From: Muscardinus avellanarius
Taxonomy: Eukaryota; Chordata; Mammalia; Rodentia; Gliridae
Direction of reading: 5' to 3'
NCBI GenBank assembly: GCA_963383645.1
Contig: OY726566.1
Coordinates: 92,688,029 to 92,752,028 of the forward strand
Length of the DNA: 64,000 nt
The notes below the pieces were generated by a model. That model searched no databases. It was not told the DNA's origin and saw only the letters and a program-made list of their open reading frames with translations. Both the position numbers and the translations under genes were made by a program. Of this stretch, positions 43,691-56,029 are shown piece after piece; position 1 is the stretch's first letter, and every line of letters starts with the position of its first letter.

Positions 43691-44502
43691 TGCTACTGTA
43701 TCTCTTGATTGCATCAAGAAGTACCGTTGGGTGACGGACCTACACAATCTAGGTCTGTGTAAGTACATTCTATGATGTTCATGCAACAGCAGAATTGCCT
43801 AATGACACATTTCTCAGAATACATCCCAAGTGGTGCATGAAAATGCTTCATATAGGCCCTAGGGAACCCTTACCTAAGAGTCTGAGAATGAAGATATTGC
43901 ACATAACCAACCCCAAGGTCTAGGCATTGGGGTACAAATTGTGTGAGCCCTCCACTGGAAATGCCAGTGTTGTTTTTACCCGGCATTTCTGGAGAATTGA
44001 GTTGTTCTGGTCTGACGATGTTTGCACAGATTGCGAGTATGATCTCTCCAACTTTTTGGTTTGGGACTTGCGATGGAAAGTTGATGTGAGCCACTTACTT
44101 GGTAAGTGGGAGGATTGCACGTAGGACTTGAGCTTCCGGGGGGCAGAGAGCTGCTGCACAGATGGATATATTACAGAGTACAGATCACAACCAACTCTAG
44201 CATTTAGAAAATTTTCTTTCTCACTAAAATTTGTTCTACCCTTCGAGAAATAACAAAAGGACTTTTGCCATATGCCTCAAATATCGCTAATGCTCCAGTA
44301 CTTTCCAAAGATATTTAAACTACTGTTACTTCTCAGGCTTAGAATTTAAACTCTGTTCACCAACATATATATATTTTAATTAGATTCTGTTTTCAAAGAA
44401 TAGGGATGTGCCCAAGTTACCTCAAGGGAAAAGAGGGAAAGATGAAGAATTATAAGGATTGCAATAAAAATGGCACTTTCCCCTTGTCAGAATTTGGTTC
44501 GG
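43691..44502. other. Intergenic, no gene seen
   Basis: Unassigned. Overlapping short ORFs at 43870-44159 on both strands are not supported as coding. Confidence 0.5.
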
Positions 44503-44686
44503 GCATTTGGGTGCAGTGGCACATGCCTAAAATCTTAGTATTTGGGAGGCTGAGGCAGGAGGATTGAAGGTTTGAGGCCAACCTCAGCAACTTAACAAGA
44601 CCCTGTTTCAAAATAAAAAGAAAAAAGGGCCGGGGGTGTAGCTTGGACATAGAATGCCCTTGGGGTCAATCTTCAGTACCAAACTT
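44503..44686 (+). mobile_element. B1-dID SINE (old)
   Basis: Plus-strand dimer with diverged ID arm and almost no tail. Confidence 0.88.
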
Positions 44687-44699
44687 TCCAACATATAGG

Positions 44700-45960
44700 C
44701 ACTGGTAGAGACTTCCTCAATAACACTCAGAAACTAAAAATGAAAATTAATAAATGGAATGGCATTAATGGAATGGCATTAAATTATAAAGCTTCTTTAT
44801 AGCAAAAGTAACCATCAAGAGTCTAAATAGCCTACAGAACAGGAGAAAATCTTTGCCAATTATTCCTCAAAGAGAGGACTAAAATCCAGAAAACACAAAT
44901 AAATTTTAAAACTTAACACTAAGCTGGGCGTGGTGGCACATGCTTGTAATCCCAGCATTTGGGAGGCTGATACAGGAGGATCAAGGTTCGCAGACATCCT
45001 CAGCTACTTGGTGAGGCCCTCTGCAACTCAGTGAGACCCCGTTTCAAAATAAAGAATAAGAAATAGGGCTGAGGGTATACCTCAGAGGTAGAATGCCCTG
45101 GGCTCTATCCCCAGTACTGCAAAAATAATAAATAAATAAATAAGTAAATAATAAAATAAAAACTCAACACTACAAAAACAAACCCTATCAAAAAATGGAC
45201 AAGGGATCTAAATAGATTTCTCAAGAGAACAAATACAAATGGCCAGTAAATATATAAAAAAATGTTCAACATTATTAGCAATCAGGGAGATGTCATTCCA
45301 AAATATAATGGGATTCCATCCAACTCCAGTTAGAATATCAATGATCAAGAAAACAAACAATAATAAATCCTAGTGAGGATATGAAGAAATAGGAGCCCTT
45401 ACATAGTGTTAGTGAAATTATAAATTATCAGAGCCACTATAGAGACCAGTGTGGAGGTTTCCTCAAAACTTTGGGATGAAACTACTACATGGTCCAGCTA
45501 TATCATTCCTGGGGATCTTTTCAAAGGAATCAGAGTCAGCATATGATAGGGATGCATGAATATCCATGTTAATAGCAGTGCAATACTCAATAGCCAAGCT
45601 ATGAAACCTGCCTCGGTATAAGTCAACAGATGAACAGATGACCAAACTATGATATATACCCACGATGGAATTTTACTCCGCCATAGAGAAGAACAAAATT
45701 ACATAATTTGCAGGAAAATAGGGAGAACCAGAGAATATTATAATATGCTAAGTGAAATTAGTCACAGAAAATTGAAGGGCCACATGTTTTTCTTCAAATG
45801 TGGAGGGGACCTCAGATACCAGCAGAATACTGGAAGGAGAGGGATATGTGGACGGGGAAAGGGAGACTGGATGAGATTAAGGAAACAGTTTAAGAGATGC
45901 TGTGTTCATATCTGAAGTTATCAATACAAATTTCAATAATATATCTGGAGAGAAGAAATA
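44700..45960 (+). mobile_element. L1 3' end, split by a SINE
   Basis: Plus-strand L1 from 'ggagaaaatctttgccaatt' through 'aaaaatggacaagggatcta', 'aggatatgaagaaataggag', 'gaattttactccgccataga' to a 3' UTR near 45960. Contains many stops. A short tandem duplication of atggaatggcatta lies at about 44753-44782. SINE inserted at 44923-45161. Confidence 0.85.
44923..45161 (+). mobile_element. B1-dID SINE, type B
   Basis: Plus-strand dimer (caaggttcgcagacatcc) with (AAAT)n tail. TSD aaaact(t/c)aacacta around it. Confidence 0.94.
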
Positions 45961-45977
45961 AGGATTATAGGATCCAA

Positions 45978-46275
45978 GCCAGGCGTGGTGGCGCATGCTT
46001 GTAATCCCAGCATTAGGGAGGCTGAGACAGGAGGGTCATGGCTCGAGGTCAGCCTCAGCTACTTAGGCTCTTTGCAACTCAGTGAGACCGTTTCAAAATA
46101 AAAAATAAAAAATAGGTCTGGGGGTGTGGCTCGGAGGTAGAATGCCCCTGGGTTCCATCCCCAGTATTGAAAAAAATAAAAAAAATCCAAAACCAAAAGG
46201 CAAAAAAAAAAAAACCAACAAAAAAAACACAAAACAACAACAAAACAAACAAACAAACAAACACAAAAACCCCAG
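45978..46275 (+). mobile_element. B1-dID SINE, type B, with long (CAAA)n tail
   Basis: Dimer to about 46168, then an A-rich tail with (CAAA)n to 46275. Flanks share aggatc. Confidence 0.9.
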
Positions 46276-46635
46276 CAGGATCTGGAGGGAAATACACCAC
46301 ATGTAAGTTTCTATCACTTTGAGCCTCAATATATTGTAAAATTATAATTTCCCCAATAAAAGTATATTTGAAAAAAGAATGGATGTTTGGAACAATAATA
46401 GGGCAGTCCAAGGTGTAGATAAAATTTACACCTATATGTTTTTATCCTGTATTTCCAGAAGGATCATTTGTTAGGTTTCTCTTAACTGTAATATGATTTA
46501 AAAATTTTATAAGCAAGTAGCTACTTAAAATGGAGTTAGGTGGCTTTTGGAATGAGATAAAATGTTCTTCCAATAAAAATAAGTTTTTAAAAAATTGGTT
46601 CAGGCTCCCTAGTTTGCGATCATTGGTACAAACTA
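46276..46635. other. AT-rich intergenic, no gene seen
   Basis: AT-rich. The first 100 bases (tgtaagtttctatcactttg ... ccccaataaaagtatatttg) may be the last part of the L1 3' UTR to the left. Confidence 0.45.
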
Positions 46636-47205
46636 CTCTTAAATTCTTTTTATTAACAATTTTTTTATTGAACATAAATGGTATACATTTAAACTATATT
46701 TGGTGCCCTCTCCCCCCCGCCCCCGTTTTCCCTTCCCCCTTCCCACCAATGGTTGTCCAGGTTAACCATGTCATATTCATAATTTTACACATGTTCAGAT
46801 GTAGACCCTCATTAATCAAGATCAGCCTTCCTCCTCTCCTATCTTTCCATTCAAACTTTGCTGGTATTTCCCCTCCATTATCTGGAGTCCCACTGGTATC
46901 CTCTGTGTTTCCTAGTTTGGGCATATTAGAGGAAACATATGTACCTTCTCCTTCTGTGCTTGGCTGATCTCACTTAACATAATGTTCTCCAGGACTTTCC
47001 ATCTTCTTGCAAATGATATAATTTTGTTCTTCTTTATGGCTGAATAGAATTCCATTGTGTGTATTCCCCAAAGTTTTGCTATCCATTCATCTGTTAATGG
47101 AGATCTGGGTTGGTTCCATATTTTGGCTATTATGAATTGTGCTATGAACATAGGTATGCATATGTTGCTGTAGTTCTCTGAATTCAACCCTTTGGAAAGA
47201 TGCAG
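46636..47205 (-). mobile_element. L1 3' end, 5'-truncated
   Basis: Minus-strand L1; the reverse frame still reads an ORF2 C-terminal segment (DEWIAKLWGIHTMEFYSAIK) for about 90 codons before the 5' break near 47205. The left flank is the 3' UTR. Confidence 0.88.
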
Positions 47206-47760
47206 CGCTAGACCCCAGATGCTAGCCAAGCGAAGGGCGTTGCAGAGAGCACTGAGACCGGCATTGGCCCGAAAGAGGAGGCTAAAAGAGAAGAAAGAAC
47301 CTAGAGGCCAAGAGCTGGGGCTTCTTTGCACGGGGCCATCTCCGCATTGCTCACCACCTCTGCCCACATGCCCTGGTCCTTCTGGCTTCCCTAGCCCACC
47401 TACCCACCTACCCATCTAACTCGCCCTTGCCTTTCCTTACTCAGAGTGTTCTCTGGTTGTCAGACCCCAGATAGCTAGTGCTAGAAATGAAGGTCTCCCC
47501 AACCCTGACCGGGGGAGGGGGGGCTCCAACCAATATCTTAGAGGAGCTGGAAGATTAGCGCCCCAGGGCCCTTGCCCTTTGGGCGTAATAGATTTTCACT
47601 GTGTGTCTTACACTGGCTCTTAACAGTCTACAGCAGGGCTGAGGTGCTGGGTCGGCCACGGTTACTTCCTTTATAACGATTCCTTTGGGGTTACAGGCTT
47701 TCCTCCCCCGTTTCCTTCTCCTGCTCATGGGATTCTCAACCAAACTCATCATTTGCACTG
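47206..47760. other. Unidentified GC-richer block
   Basis: Unlike its L1 neighbours, this block is GC-rich. A plus-strand frame from 47192 has a basic stretch (KRRALQRALRPALARKRRLK) and then Pro-rich sequence to a stop at 47419. I do not recognise a parent gene and see no poly(A). It could be a retrocopy fragment, or chance. Confidence 0.35.
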
Positions 47761-47814
47761 GGTTTACTTGTACCCTTTGACCTCCATCTCACCGTTTCAC
47801 GAGAGGAATTATTT

Positions 47815-47850
47815 TGTGCGTGTGGTGCTGGGGATTGAAGAGAGAACATT
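47815..47850 (-). mobile_element. Short ID arm remnant
   Basis: 'gtgtggtgctggggattgaa' is the minus-strand end of an ID right arm; nothing else of it remains. Confidence 0.5.
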
Positions 47851-47964
47851 TCTGGTCACTGACTCAATTTCTTTAATGTTTCTAGGACCAACCAGATTTT
47901 TAAAAAGCTCTTTTTTACAGTTAGCTTTTTCAAAATACCATCTTATTAATAAACTGCTCTCATT

Positions 47965-48716
47965 TTTCTACTTTTAAAAATTACAATCTAATTGACACAA
48001 CATAAAATTTGCCCTTTCAAAGCATATAACCGGGTAGTTTTTAGTATATTCATAAACTGTTTATTGGTGTTCATCATCACTACCTAATTTTAAAACATTT
48101 TTATCGCCCTTAAAAAGAAACCCTGTATCCATTAGCAGTGATTTCCCATCTGTCTCCTCCCCCTATCTGTGGCAAACACTCATCTATTTTCTGTGTTTAT
48201 GGATTTTGCTGTCATACAAATGGAATTAGATAATATGTAGCCTTCATGTCTGGCTTACCATGCTCCCAAAGTCCATCCTCGTTGTATCTTGTATCAGTAT
48301 TTCTTTCTTTATCATGTCTAAATAGTATTTTATTTATTACTCATCTCTTTACCAGTCAATGAACATTTGGGATTGGGTCTACTTTTTGGAAGCATGTAAT
48401 TTATTTTTTGTGGTACTGGGACTGGAACCCAAGGGCATTCTACCTCTGAGATAAACCTCCAGCCCTATTTTATTTTGTATTTTGAAACAAGACCTTGCTA
48501 GCTTGCTGAGGGTATCACTAAGTTGCTGATATTGGCTTTTAACCTGTGATTCTTCTGTCTTGCCCTCCCCAGTATGGTGACTGCAGGGGTGTACTATGAT
48601 ACCCAGTTAAAACATAAAACTTTAGTTTTCTTGGGTAATATACTTAGGAGTGGAATTACTGGATCATAAGATAACTCTACATTATCTTTCTGACAAAGAG
48701 CCAGTTTCCCAAGCCT
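47965..48716 (-). mobile_element. L1M 3' end, split by a SINE
   Basis: Minus-strand old L1: 'aacataaaatttgccctttc', 'aatggaattagataatatg', then 'gtggaattactggatcataag' beyond an inserted SINE (48402-48606). Confidence 0.75.
48402..48606 (-). mobile_element. B1-dID SINE (old)
   Basis: Diverged minus-strand dimer from tttgtggtactgggactgga to gatacccagt. Confidence 0.88.
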
Positions 48717-48917
48717 TTTTTTTTTTTTTTCTTTGCGGTAGAAATCCAGGGGTATTCTACATTCTTAGCCTTCTATATTTTATTCCTTATTTTGAAACAG
48801 GGTCTCACTATATTACAGAGAGCATCACTAAGTAGCTGAGATTGGGGGTAACCTGTGATCCTTCTGTCTCAGCCTCCCAAATACTGGGATTACAAGCGTG
48901 CACCACCATGCTTGGCT
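48717..48917 (-). mobile_element. B1-dID SINE (old)
   Basis: Minus-strand dimer ending accaccatgcttggct; its right edge hosts the next insertion. Confidence 0.88.
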
Positions 48918-48929
48918 CCCAATTAACTT

Positions 48930-49140
48930 CTTTTTTTTTTTTTTTTTTTTTTTGGTGGTACTGGGGATGGAACCCAGGGGCCTTCTACCTCCAGGTTACA
49001 CTCTCAGAGCTATTTTATATTTTACTTGGAAACAGGGTCTCTTAAGCCAGCTGAGGCTGACTTCTAACCTGTGTGATCTTCCTGTCGCAGCCTCCAAAGT
49101 AAAGTGCGGGGATTACAAACGTGCGCCACCACGCTTGGCT
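48930..49140 (-). mobile_element. B1-dID SINE, A/C intermediate
   Basis: Poly(T) of about 23, then a minus-strand dimer with type A ID arm but type C ctcttaagccagc. Perfect 12-base TSD cccaattaactt at 48918-48929 and 49141-49152. Confidence 0.95.
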
Positions 49141-49174
49141 CCCAATTAACTTTTTAAAGTTAAATTTATGTGTG

Positions 49175-49380
49175 TGTTTATACAGAGAAGGTCACTGAGT
49201 ATTGAACTCAGTAGCATTCTACCCCTGAGCTACACCCCCCAGCCCTATTTTATTTTGTTTTGTTTTATTATTATATTTTTAAGCAAGTTCTCTCTAAATT
49301 GCTGAGGCTGGCCTGGAACTACCACTTCTCCTGTCTTGGCCTCCCAAGTACTGCAATTATAAGCTTGATCAACCATGACT
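49175..49380 (-). mobile_element. B1-dID SINE (old)
   Basis: Diverged minus-strand dimer with (GTTTT) linker. Confidence 0.85.
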
Positions 49381-49585
49381 ATCTAAAGTTAGATTTTTAC
49401 AAAAGTATTTGCCTATTTTCCCCCATTTTAAAGTGTGTTGGCCTAATATTGTTCATAGCATCTTCTTATCTGCTCCTGTAGCACTTATAGCTACGACCCC
49501 TTTGCATTTCTGTTTATTTGGACTCTCCTGTTGTATCTCTCTTAGTCAATTTCACTGGAAGTTTTTCAGTTTTATTAGTATTTTT

Positions 49586-49770
49586 TTTTATTTTTTTGGT
49601 GGTACTGGGGTTCCTGGAAGCCCTTCTACCTCCGGGCTATCCTCCCAGACCTATTTTATATTTTTGAAACAGGGTCTCTTATGCCAGCGCGGCTGGCTTC
49701 GAACCTGCGCCATCCTCCTGTCTCCGCCTCCCAAGCGCGGGGATTACAAGCATGCGCCACCATGCCCGGC
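49586..49770 (-). mobile_element. B1-dID SINE, type C
   Basis: Type C copy (tggggttcctggaagccc; cagcgcggctggcttcgaac). Perfect 19-base TSD cagttttattagtattttt at 49567-49585 and 49771-49789. Confidence 0.97.
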
Positions 49771-50036
49771 CAGTTTTATTAGTATTTTTAAAATCAACTT
49801 TGGGCTTCATTGACACTTTATTTCACAGCATATTATTGTTATGTCATTACTTTCCGTTCTTATTCTAGTTTTCTTCTACGCTACTTGAGTTCATTTGTTT
49901 AACTTTTCTAACTTTTACTTTAACTTCCTGGCTCATTAATGTTTCTAATATGATCCTTTAAGGCTATAAACTTCTCTCTAATTTGTATTTGAACTGCATC
50001 TCATAGTGCAAATTAACCTGAAATTTCTGGTTTCCA

Positions 50037-50215
50037 GCCAGACATGGTGGGACATGCCTGTAAACTCATTCTTTGGTGTCTAAGACAGGATTTCAGCCTC
50101 AGCAACATACTGAGGCCCTCAGCAATATGATGCCTTTAGCAACTTAGTGAGATCCTGTTTTAAAACAAAAAGATAAAATAGGGCTGAGAGTGTAGTTCGG
50201 AGCACCCCTGGAAGA
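50037..50215 (+). mobile_element. B1-dID SINE (old, truncated ID arm)
   Basis: Diverged plus-strand dimer with part of the ID arm lost (ttcggagcacccctgg). Confidence 0.82.
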
Positions 50216-50238
50216 AAAAAAAAATTCTCATTTTTCTG

Positions 50239-50437
50239 CCAGGCATGGTGGCGCACACTTGTAATCAATCTCCACGCTTGGGAGGCAGAGACAGGAGGAT
50301 GGTGCAGGTTCGAAGCCAGCCTCGCTGGCTTAAGAGACCCTGTTTCCAAATAAAAATATAAAATAGGTCTGGGAGTGTAGCCTGGAGGTAGAAGGGCTTC
50401 CAGGAACCCCAGTACCACCAAAAAAAAAAAAAAAAAT
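50239..50437 (+). mobile_element. B1-dID SINE, type C
   Basis: Type C copy (cctcgctggcttaagagacc; agggcttccaggaacccc) with poly(A). Flanks share tctcattt(tt)ctg. Confidence 0.95.
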
Positions 50438-50557
50438 CTCATTTCTGTTTTTGTATCATCTGTGACCCCTAGGTTATTTAGTAGTATGCTATGTAGAAAT
50501 GTGTTTCATAGTACCTGAACAGATGAGGATTTTTATTCCACCTTTCTAATTCTTTTG

Positions 50558-50773
50558 TGTGTGGAGGATGGGGAGGAAACTGAGGATGGAACCCACGTGC
50601 ATTCTACCTCCAAGCTACACCCCCCAGCCCTATTTTTACTCTTTATTTTGAAATAAGGTCTCACTAAGTTGCAAAGAGCCTCACTATGTAGCTGAGTCTG
50701 GCTGCTAACTTGCCATCCTCCCGTCTCAGCCTCCCAAGTACTGGGATTACAAACGTGGGCCACCACGCCTGGC
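50558..50773 (-). mobile_element. B1-dID SINE (old)
   Basis: Minus-strand dimer ending caccacgcctggct. Flanks share tctaattc. Confidence 0.92.
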
Positions 50774-51649
50774 TATCTAATTCATTTTTAATTTATTTGC
50801 CTTGGGGGGTGAGAATCTGCTTGTGTTTTAAACACTGATGCATATCTTCCAAAACCCCCTCAAGGGAGTGCTCAGCTGTGGAGACCTACACAGCAGTCAG
50901 ACCTCACCTCAGCTCCTTCAGGGACTCTTTTAGTCTTTTAGCTAAGACCAGCTCCTCTGAGGTCACACAGCACGTTGTGCGAGGCTACTGGGCAGAGCAG
51001 AAGGTTAGGAAGGCTCAGTGATCTCTCCCAGACCAGGAAGGCTCTGGTGAGTAGTAAAAATTGCTCCTACCACGCTGGCCAAGGCTTGGTTGGGCTAACA
51101 ATGTATGCAGCTTGGTCCCTGGCTGGGGCCCCTACTCCTTCCTTTCATGGGTGTTAATCCCTAAGTATGGAGCCCACACTTTCTGTAAGTTTCCTATGGG
51201 CCCCTGAAAAGCATGATCATGATAAAAATACAGTGCTATTAGGGTGCCATTAGCACCAAGCTTTTATTTTTTTTAAACTGAATTGTTAACTGTTTTAATC
51301 GTTTTATTCTTCTATATTCTTACTGATTTTTGTCTGCATTTTCTATGAATTTCAGAGGTAAATGTTAAAAATCTCTTGCTAGAAGTATGAATTTTTCTCT
51401 TTCTTTTTTAGTTTTTGCTTTCTAAATTTTGAGATGATGTTATTAGGTGTCTATTAATTTAAGTTTACTATATCTTTTTGATAATTGCAATTTTATCATT
51501 AAGAAGTAATTTTATCATCGTTACCACTAGAAATCCTTATACAGAAAGTCTGTTTTACTGGATATTTGTATGGTTAAGCTAGTTTTCTTTCAGCTAGCAT
51601 TTTTTGAATAAATGAAATTTTGTTTTTTAGTAAATCTAATAAATATAAT

Positions 51650-52800
51650 TTTTACTTTAAAATAACTTTACTGAAATACAACTGACATATAATAAACTAC
51701 ACATAATTAAAGCATACAATTGAAAAAGTATTGACATTAATACACTGTTAAATTATCAGCATAATCAAGAGAATGAACATACCCGTCACCCCAAAGGTTT
51801 CCTTATCCCTTTTTCCTTCTCTTGACTCTCCCTACATCTTCCCCATCAGTTCCAAGGAAACCATCGATCCTTTATTCCGTCACTATAAATATATTTGCTT
51901 TTGTCAAGGATTTTATATAAATGGAATCAAACACGTACTCTTTTTAAAATTCTGGCTTTTATCACTTAGCATAATTATTTTAAAGTTTATCCATATTGTG
52001 TGTCAACAGATTATTTCTTCTTATTTCTTCAAATGTTCTTTCAACTTGCCACCTCCCCCAGAGTTCATTTACACACATTTTAGACCATTTGAAGTTATCG
52101 TAGAGTTCAGCAAAGCTCTTTCATTAAAAATATTTCGTGTGTTTCATTTTGAGCCATTTTTCTTGCTATTAGTTTTTAGTGCAGTGATCTGCACTGTGTA
52201 ATATGCTGTTAACCCATCCAACATGTTTTTAATCTCACACATTGCAACTTTCATATCCAGAAATTTAATTTGGTGTTTAAAAGTATCTTCCATATCTTTA
52301 CTTAACCTTTGCAAACATATGGAATACGGTGATGATGGCTGTTTTAATATCTTTGCCTGGTGATTGTATTATCTCTGTCAGTTCTTGGTCAGTTTCAATG
52401 TATAAATTTTACTTCTCATTTTGAGTCACATTTTCCTGTTTCTCTTCATGCTTGGTCATTTATAATCAGATACCAGATATTGGGAATTTTACCTTGCTGG
52501 TGCTCGGTATTTTTTATTACTATAGATATTTTAAAACTTTGTTCTGGGATGTATTTAGATTACTTGGAAACCATTTGATCTTTTCTGCTCCTACATTAAG
52601 TTCTGTTAGGACCAGAGCAGCGTTTAGTCTAGCACGCTTTACTCCTCATTGTTGGAACAGGACCCTTCAAAGTACTCCATCCAGTGATCCGAATCGGGCT
52701 TCTAGTCCACTGGGAGAAGGTACTCACTACTCCCAGTCCTATGTGAGCATGTACAACCCTGTCATCTTTTTGAATAGTTCCTCCTCCAGTCTCAGTATCT
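51650..52800 (-). mobile_element. L1M 3' UTR and flanking LINE relic
   Basis: 'taactttactgaaatacaac' 'tgacatataataaac' ... 'tatataaatggaatcaaaca' ... 'atcacttagcataatta' is the reverse of an L1M 3' end. From about 52340 the match is weaker. ORFs at 52452-52916 are not genes. Confidence 0.6.
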
Positions 52801-53448
52801 GCCGTGCTCATCAGCGTCCTTCTGAAAAATGCAGCTACCCTCTGGAGATCTGCAGAGTTCTTGGTCTCTTCTGCCTTTTCCCCCCCTCAATACTGTACTT
52901 GTCCTGCAAACTCTAGCCACCTTTGTCTTCCTTTCCTGCATCCCAGGAGTCACTGTCCTCCTCTGGGATTCTTCCTCCCTCCCTATCAACCTGGAGCTCT
53001 CGAGAAAACAAGCTGGGACAATAGCAGGACCCCTCTCACCTGTTTCCCACCTTTCGAGATGTCTGCTCTTCATTGCCTAACGTCTAGTGACGAAAAAATA
53101 ATTATTTCAAACACTTGGTTCAAAAACAGCAATGGAAATAAAAAAATACCCAGCACGTAGCAAAGTAAAATTCACAATGTCTGGTATCCAGACGTTTGTT
53201 TGTTTGGGGTGGAAGGTATATTTGGCACCTATTATTTTAGCTTAGTTGGAAGCAGAAGTTTCACCCTTTTGCTTTTAATCTTTCTATAGCCTCAGGTTTT
53301 ATATGTGGAGTTTTTGGGGGTAAATAATATGATAGTTGGATCTTTTAAGTCTAGGTTCAAAGATTTTATGTTTTAGTTGGAAGCACTGGTCCATTTTTAT
53401 TAAGTAATTACTGATATACTTAAGTTTATATTCTACCATCTTGTCTGC
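52801..53448. other. Intergenic, no gene seen
   Basis: Pyrimidine-rich to 53080, then AT-rich. Overlapping ORFs in several frames, none family-like. Confidence 0.45.
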
Positions 53449-53640
53449 ATTTTTTTTTTTTGGAGGGGTCCTGGAGAGTGTTCTAACATCCAAGCTACAC
53501 TCTTAGCCCTTTAAAATTTTTTTATTTTGAAAAAGGGGCTCAGGGTCTTACTAAGTTGCTGAGACTGGTCTCACACCTGCGATCCTCTTGTCCCAGCCTC
53601 TCTAGTACTGGAATTACAGGCATGTGTCACCACACCCTGC
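53449..53640 (-). mobile_element. B1-dID SINE (old)
   Basis: Minus-strand dimer. Flanks share taccatct. Confidence 0.9.
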
Positions 53641-54824
53641 TTACCATCTCATTAGCATTTTGTTCCTCTTTCTTACTTTTCTTTATTTTTCCTAATTCTC
53701 ATTTTTATCTCTTTCAAATTGATTGTTTTTTTATTTTTCGCATGTTTTTACTCTAAACTAGTTTGAAAGTTACTGGGATATTATCCTTTAAGGAAGCAAG
53801 TTTCATAAATCTGATGGTTTGGTTAGCCAGATTCAGAAATAGGAATATCTCAGAACCCAGGTGACATAATGAAATCACAACGGGCCTCTGAAAAGAGAAT
53901 TCAAGGAATGAGAAGTATTCAGCATGGCCAGGAAGTAGAAAATTAATTAATAATGGGGGGGAGATAGCAAAAATAATAACATTATAATCAGAAGAAGTAA
54001 AAATAGCAATTGCTGTGGTAGTTTTAATTATTCTTATATGCCTTATGGGGTCAAGGAAGCAATGAATTCCTGAGGAAGACCCCAGCTATGATGGGAAGTG
54101 GTGGCATAGGAATCGAAGGTATCTGCACTTTGCTCTTTCCCTAAATAAAATGTCTATCCCTGGGAGGCAACAACCAAAACAACAACAATAATAACAGTAA
54201 TGACAGAATGACAAGCTGTTTTTGAGTACATAAGTATGATATGCAAACGCAGCACAGCATTACACGGTTTTCTCACTTGATCCTTCCCAAAATCTTTTGA
54301 CAGGGTGCAATGCATACTCCCTTGGCGTCACCTATCTGCTCCCTGGCCAGCCCTGCAGTACCCACACTACAGACTCCAGCCAGCTCCACTCAGATGACCC
54401 CTAGTGATACCTTTGCTTACTCCCTGCCCAACACGTCCTGCTTCCCACCCCGGAGCTTCTCTGTTGATGCTGCAGCAGGACACTGTTGTAGAAAGCTTCT
54501 CAGTGTGTCATTGGGATAGATATACTTAGGATTAGAAGAACCCTCATGTTAGTTCTCTGACCTGTAAGGAGCTTTGATGGAGGAAGCACTGACTGCCTGG
54601 AAACTCTTATCCCTGCCCGCTCCCCTCACCCCCACTTTCTGGTCAAAATAACAAAGCAATCATGCCTCCCAGAAGAAATGGCAGAGATTAATGCTACAGC
54701 AAAGGCTTAAAAAATCCCAGAGTCGTGGTCCCCATAATTATTTCCCTTCATCTGTCTGGCTGCCACAAACAACAACAAGAAGAACAACAAGATAGATCAG
54801 GGCATGTGACAATCATACATTTAA
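53641..54824. other. Long intergenic stretch, no gene seen
   Basis: About 1.2 kb without a repeat I can name with confidence. The right part (54540 onward) could contain upstream ERV-L sequence too decayed to read. Confidence 0.45.
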
Positions 54825-54828
54825 TCAG

Positions 54829-55130
54829 GTGGTAGCCCCAAGAGCAGCTGCCATGCCAGCTGTCCTGTCTTTCCTACAGCTGATCATCAGGACAGTCTCG
54901 AGTTCTTGGTATGTGGCCATTGACCTGGCAAATATCTTCTTCCACATCCAGATCAGTATGGGGAGGATCACAATCAGTTTGATATTACATGAGAGGGACG
55001 GAAATGCATGTATCATCTTGCCCCAGGGCAATATTAACTTTCCTGTTCCCTGCCCCAGTAGAATCTGCGGGGACTTGTCTCAGCATTCCACCAGAACAGT
55101 AATGCCATCATTCTAATGAGATCTGGTGAG
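54829..55130 (+). pseudogene. ERV-L pol: reverse transcriptase fragment
   Basis: A 95-codon frame holds the RT motif A neighbourhood (SSWYVAIDLANIFF, Asp codon at 54922-54924) and, after a gap, the LPQG...N motif at about 55018. The polymerase YxDD box is not readable. Only a small part of the RT palm remains and it cannot be functional. Confidence 0.75.
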
Positions 55131-55214
55131 AATGGAATAGCAAGAATCCTGGATGGACCAGTAAGTGAGCCAGGTTGAGGAGACAGATTCTCTAAGGACC
55201 CAGATGGTAAGCAC

Positions 55215-55850
55215 TACTAATGTAATTATTTCCTAAAAATTTAAAGATTTTAATTAAAAAACTTAAATAGAGAAAATTGTAGACATATGCAAAAATAAGC
55301 AAAATACTATAATAAATCAACATGTCCTTGACCGAGCTTCAATAACTAATAACTCATAGCCAGATTTTTTTATCTATAACTTTATTTCTACCCCTTTCAT
55401 ATTATTTTGAAAAAAAGCCCAGATATATACCCTTTAATTAATAAATACTTCATATTTATTTTCTCTAAAAAGCAAAACTTTTAAAATCATAACTATCATG
55501 TCATTAACACATCAAAAAATACTTAAAATTCTTTAATACATCAAATATCAAGCTTTCCAATTTTCACTTTCATAAATGTCAATGCTTTTGAAAGGTGGTA
55601 AGTAGAACCTACATGTTGCAATTGGCTGAAGTGCTTTAAAGGCTCCTCTAGTTTACAAGTCCCCCCCTCCATCTCTCTGAGCTTTTTTCCTTGCAATTTA
55701 TTTGTTAAAGGAACTGGGTCATTTTTTATGCAGGTTGGAGTTTTCTAATTGTATCCCTGTGGTGTCTTTTGACATGTTCCTCCCTGTTTCTCGTAAATAT
55801 ATAATTGGTGATGAAATTTTTAGGAGTCATGGAGTCTAGGATGTCCTGGG
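55215..55850. mobile_element. Old LINE-like relic
   Basis: 'aaaattgtagacatatgcaa' ... 'ccagatttttttatctataa' ... 'cttgcaatttatttgttaaa' resembles a common L1ME-type 3' relic. It separates the RT and RNase H remnants. Strand and family uncertain. Confidence 0.4.
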
Positions 55851-56029
55851 ATATGCCTCTAGGGAAGAAGATGAGTTTTTATACTTTGCATCTCCTGTTA
55901 CTAAGAAGGCACAATGCTTGATGAGCCTCATAGGGTTTTGGAACTAGCGCACCATTGATGCACTTGAACTGGCTTAACAGACAAGCAGAAAGGCATTCTT
56001 GAGAGGGATCCTGCTCTCACTGGGGTCTA

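Larger units (their letters stand above)
49400..51640 (-). mobile_element. Old L1M ORF2 region, split by SINEs
   Basis: Minus-strand order is consistent with L1 ORF2: 'atcaactttgggcttcattg' , 'ggctataaacttctctctaa', 'gacccctaggttatttagta', 'tgttattaggtgtctattaa', 'tctgttttactggatatttg'. Heavily decayed; SINEs at 49586, 50037, 50239 and 50558. The 50780-51250 part is unassigned. Confidence 0.6.

Noticed and set aside
46912..47415. 167-codon minus-strand ORF as a possible gene
   Set aside because: About 90 codons are the C-terminal end of L1 ORF2; the N-terminal part is antisense to the unidentified GC-rich block.
52452..53160. 154- and 118-codon plus-strand ORFs
   Set aside because: They cross an old LINE relic and pyrimidine-rich sequence with no protein similarity that I recognise.
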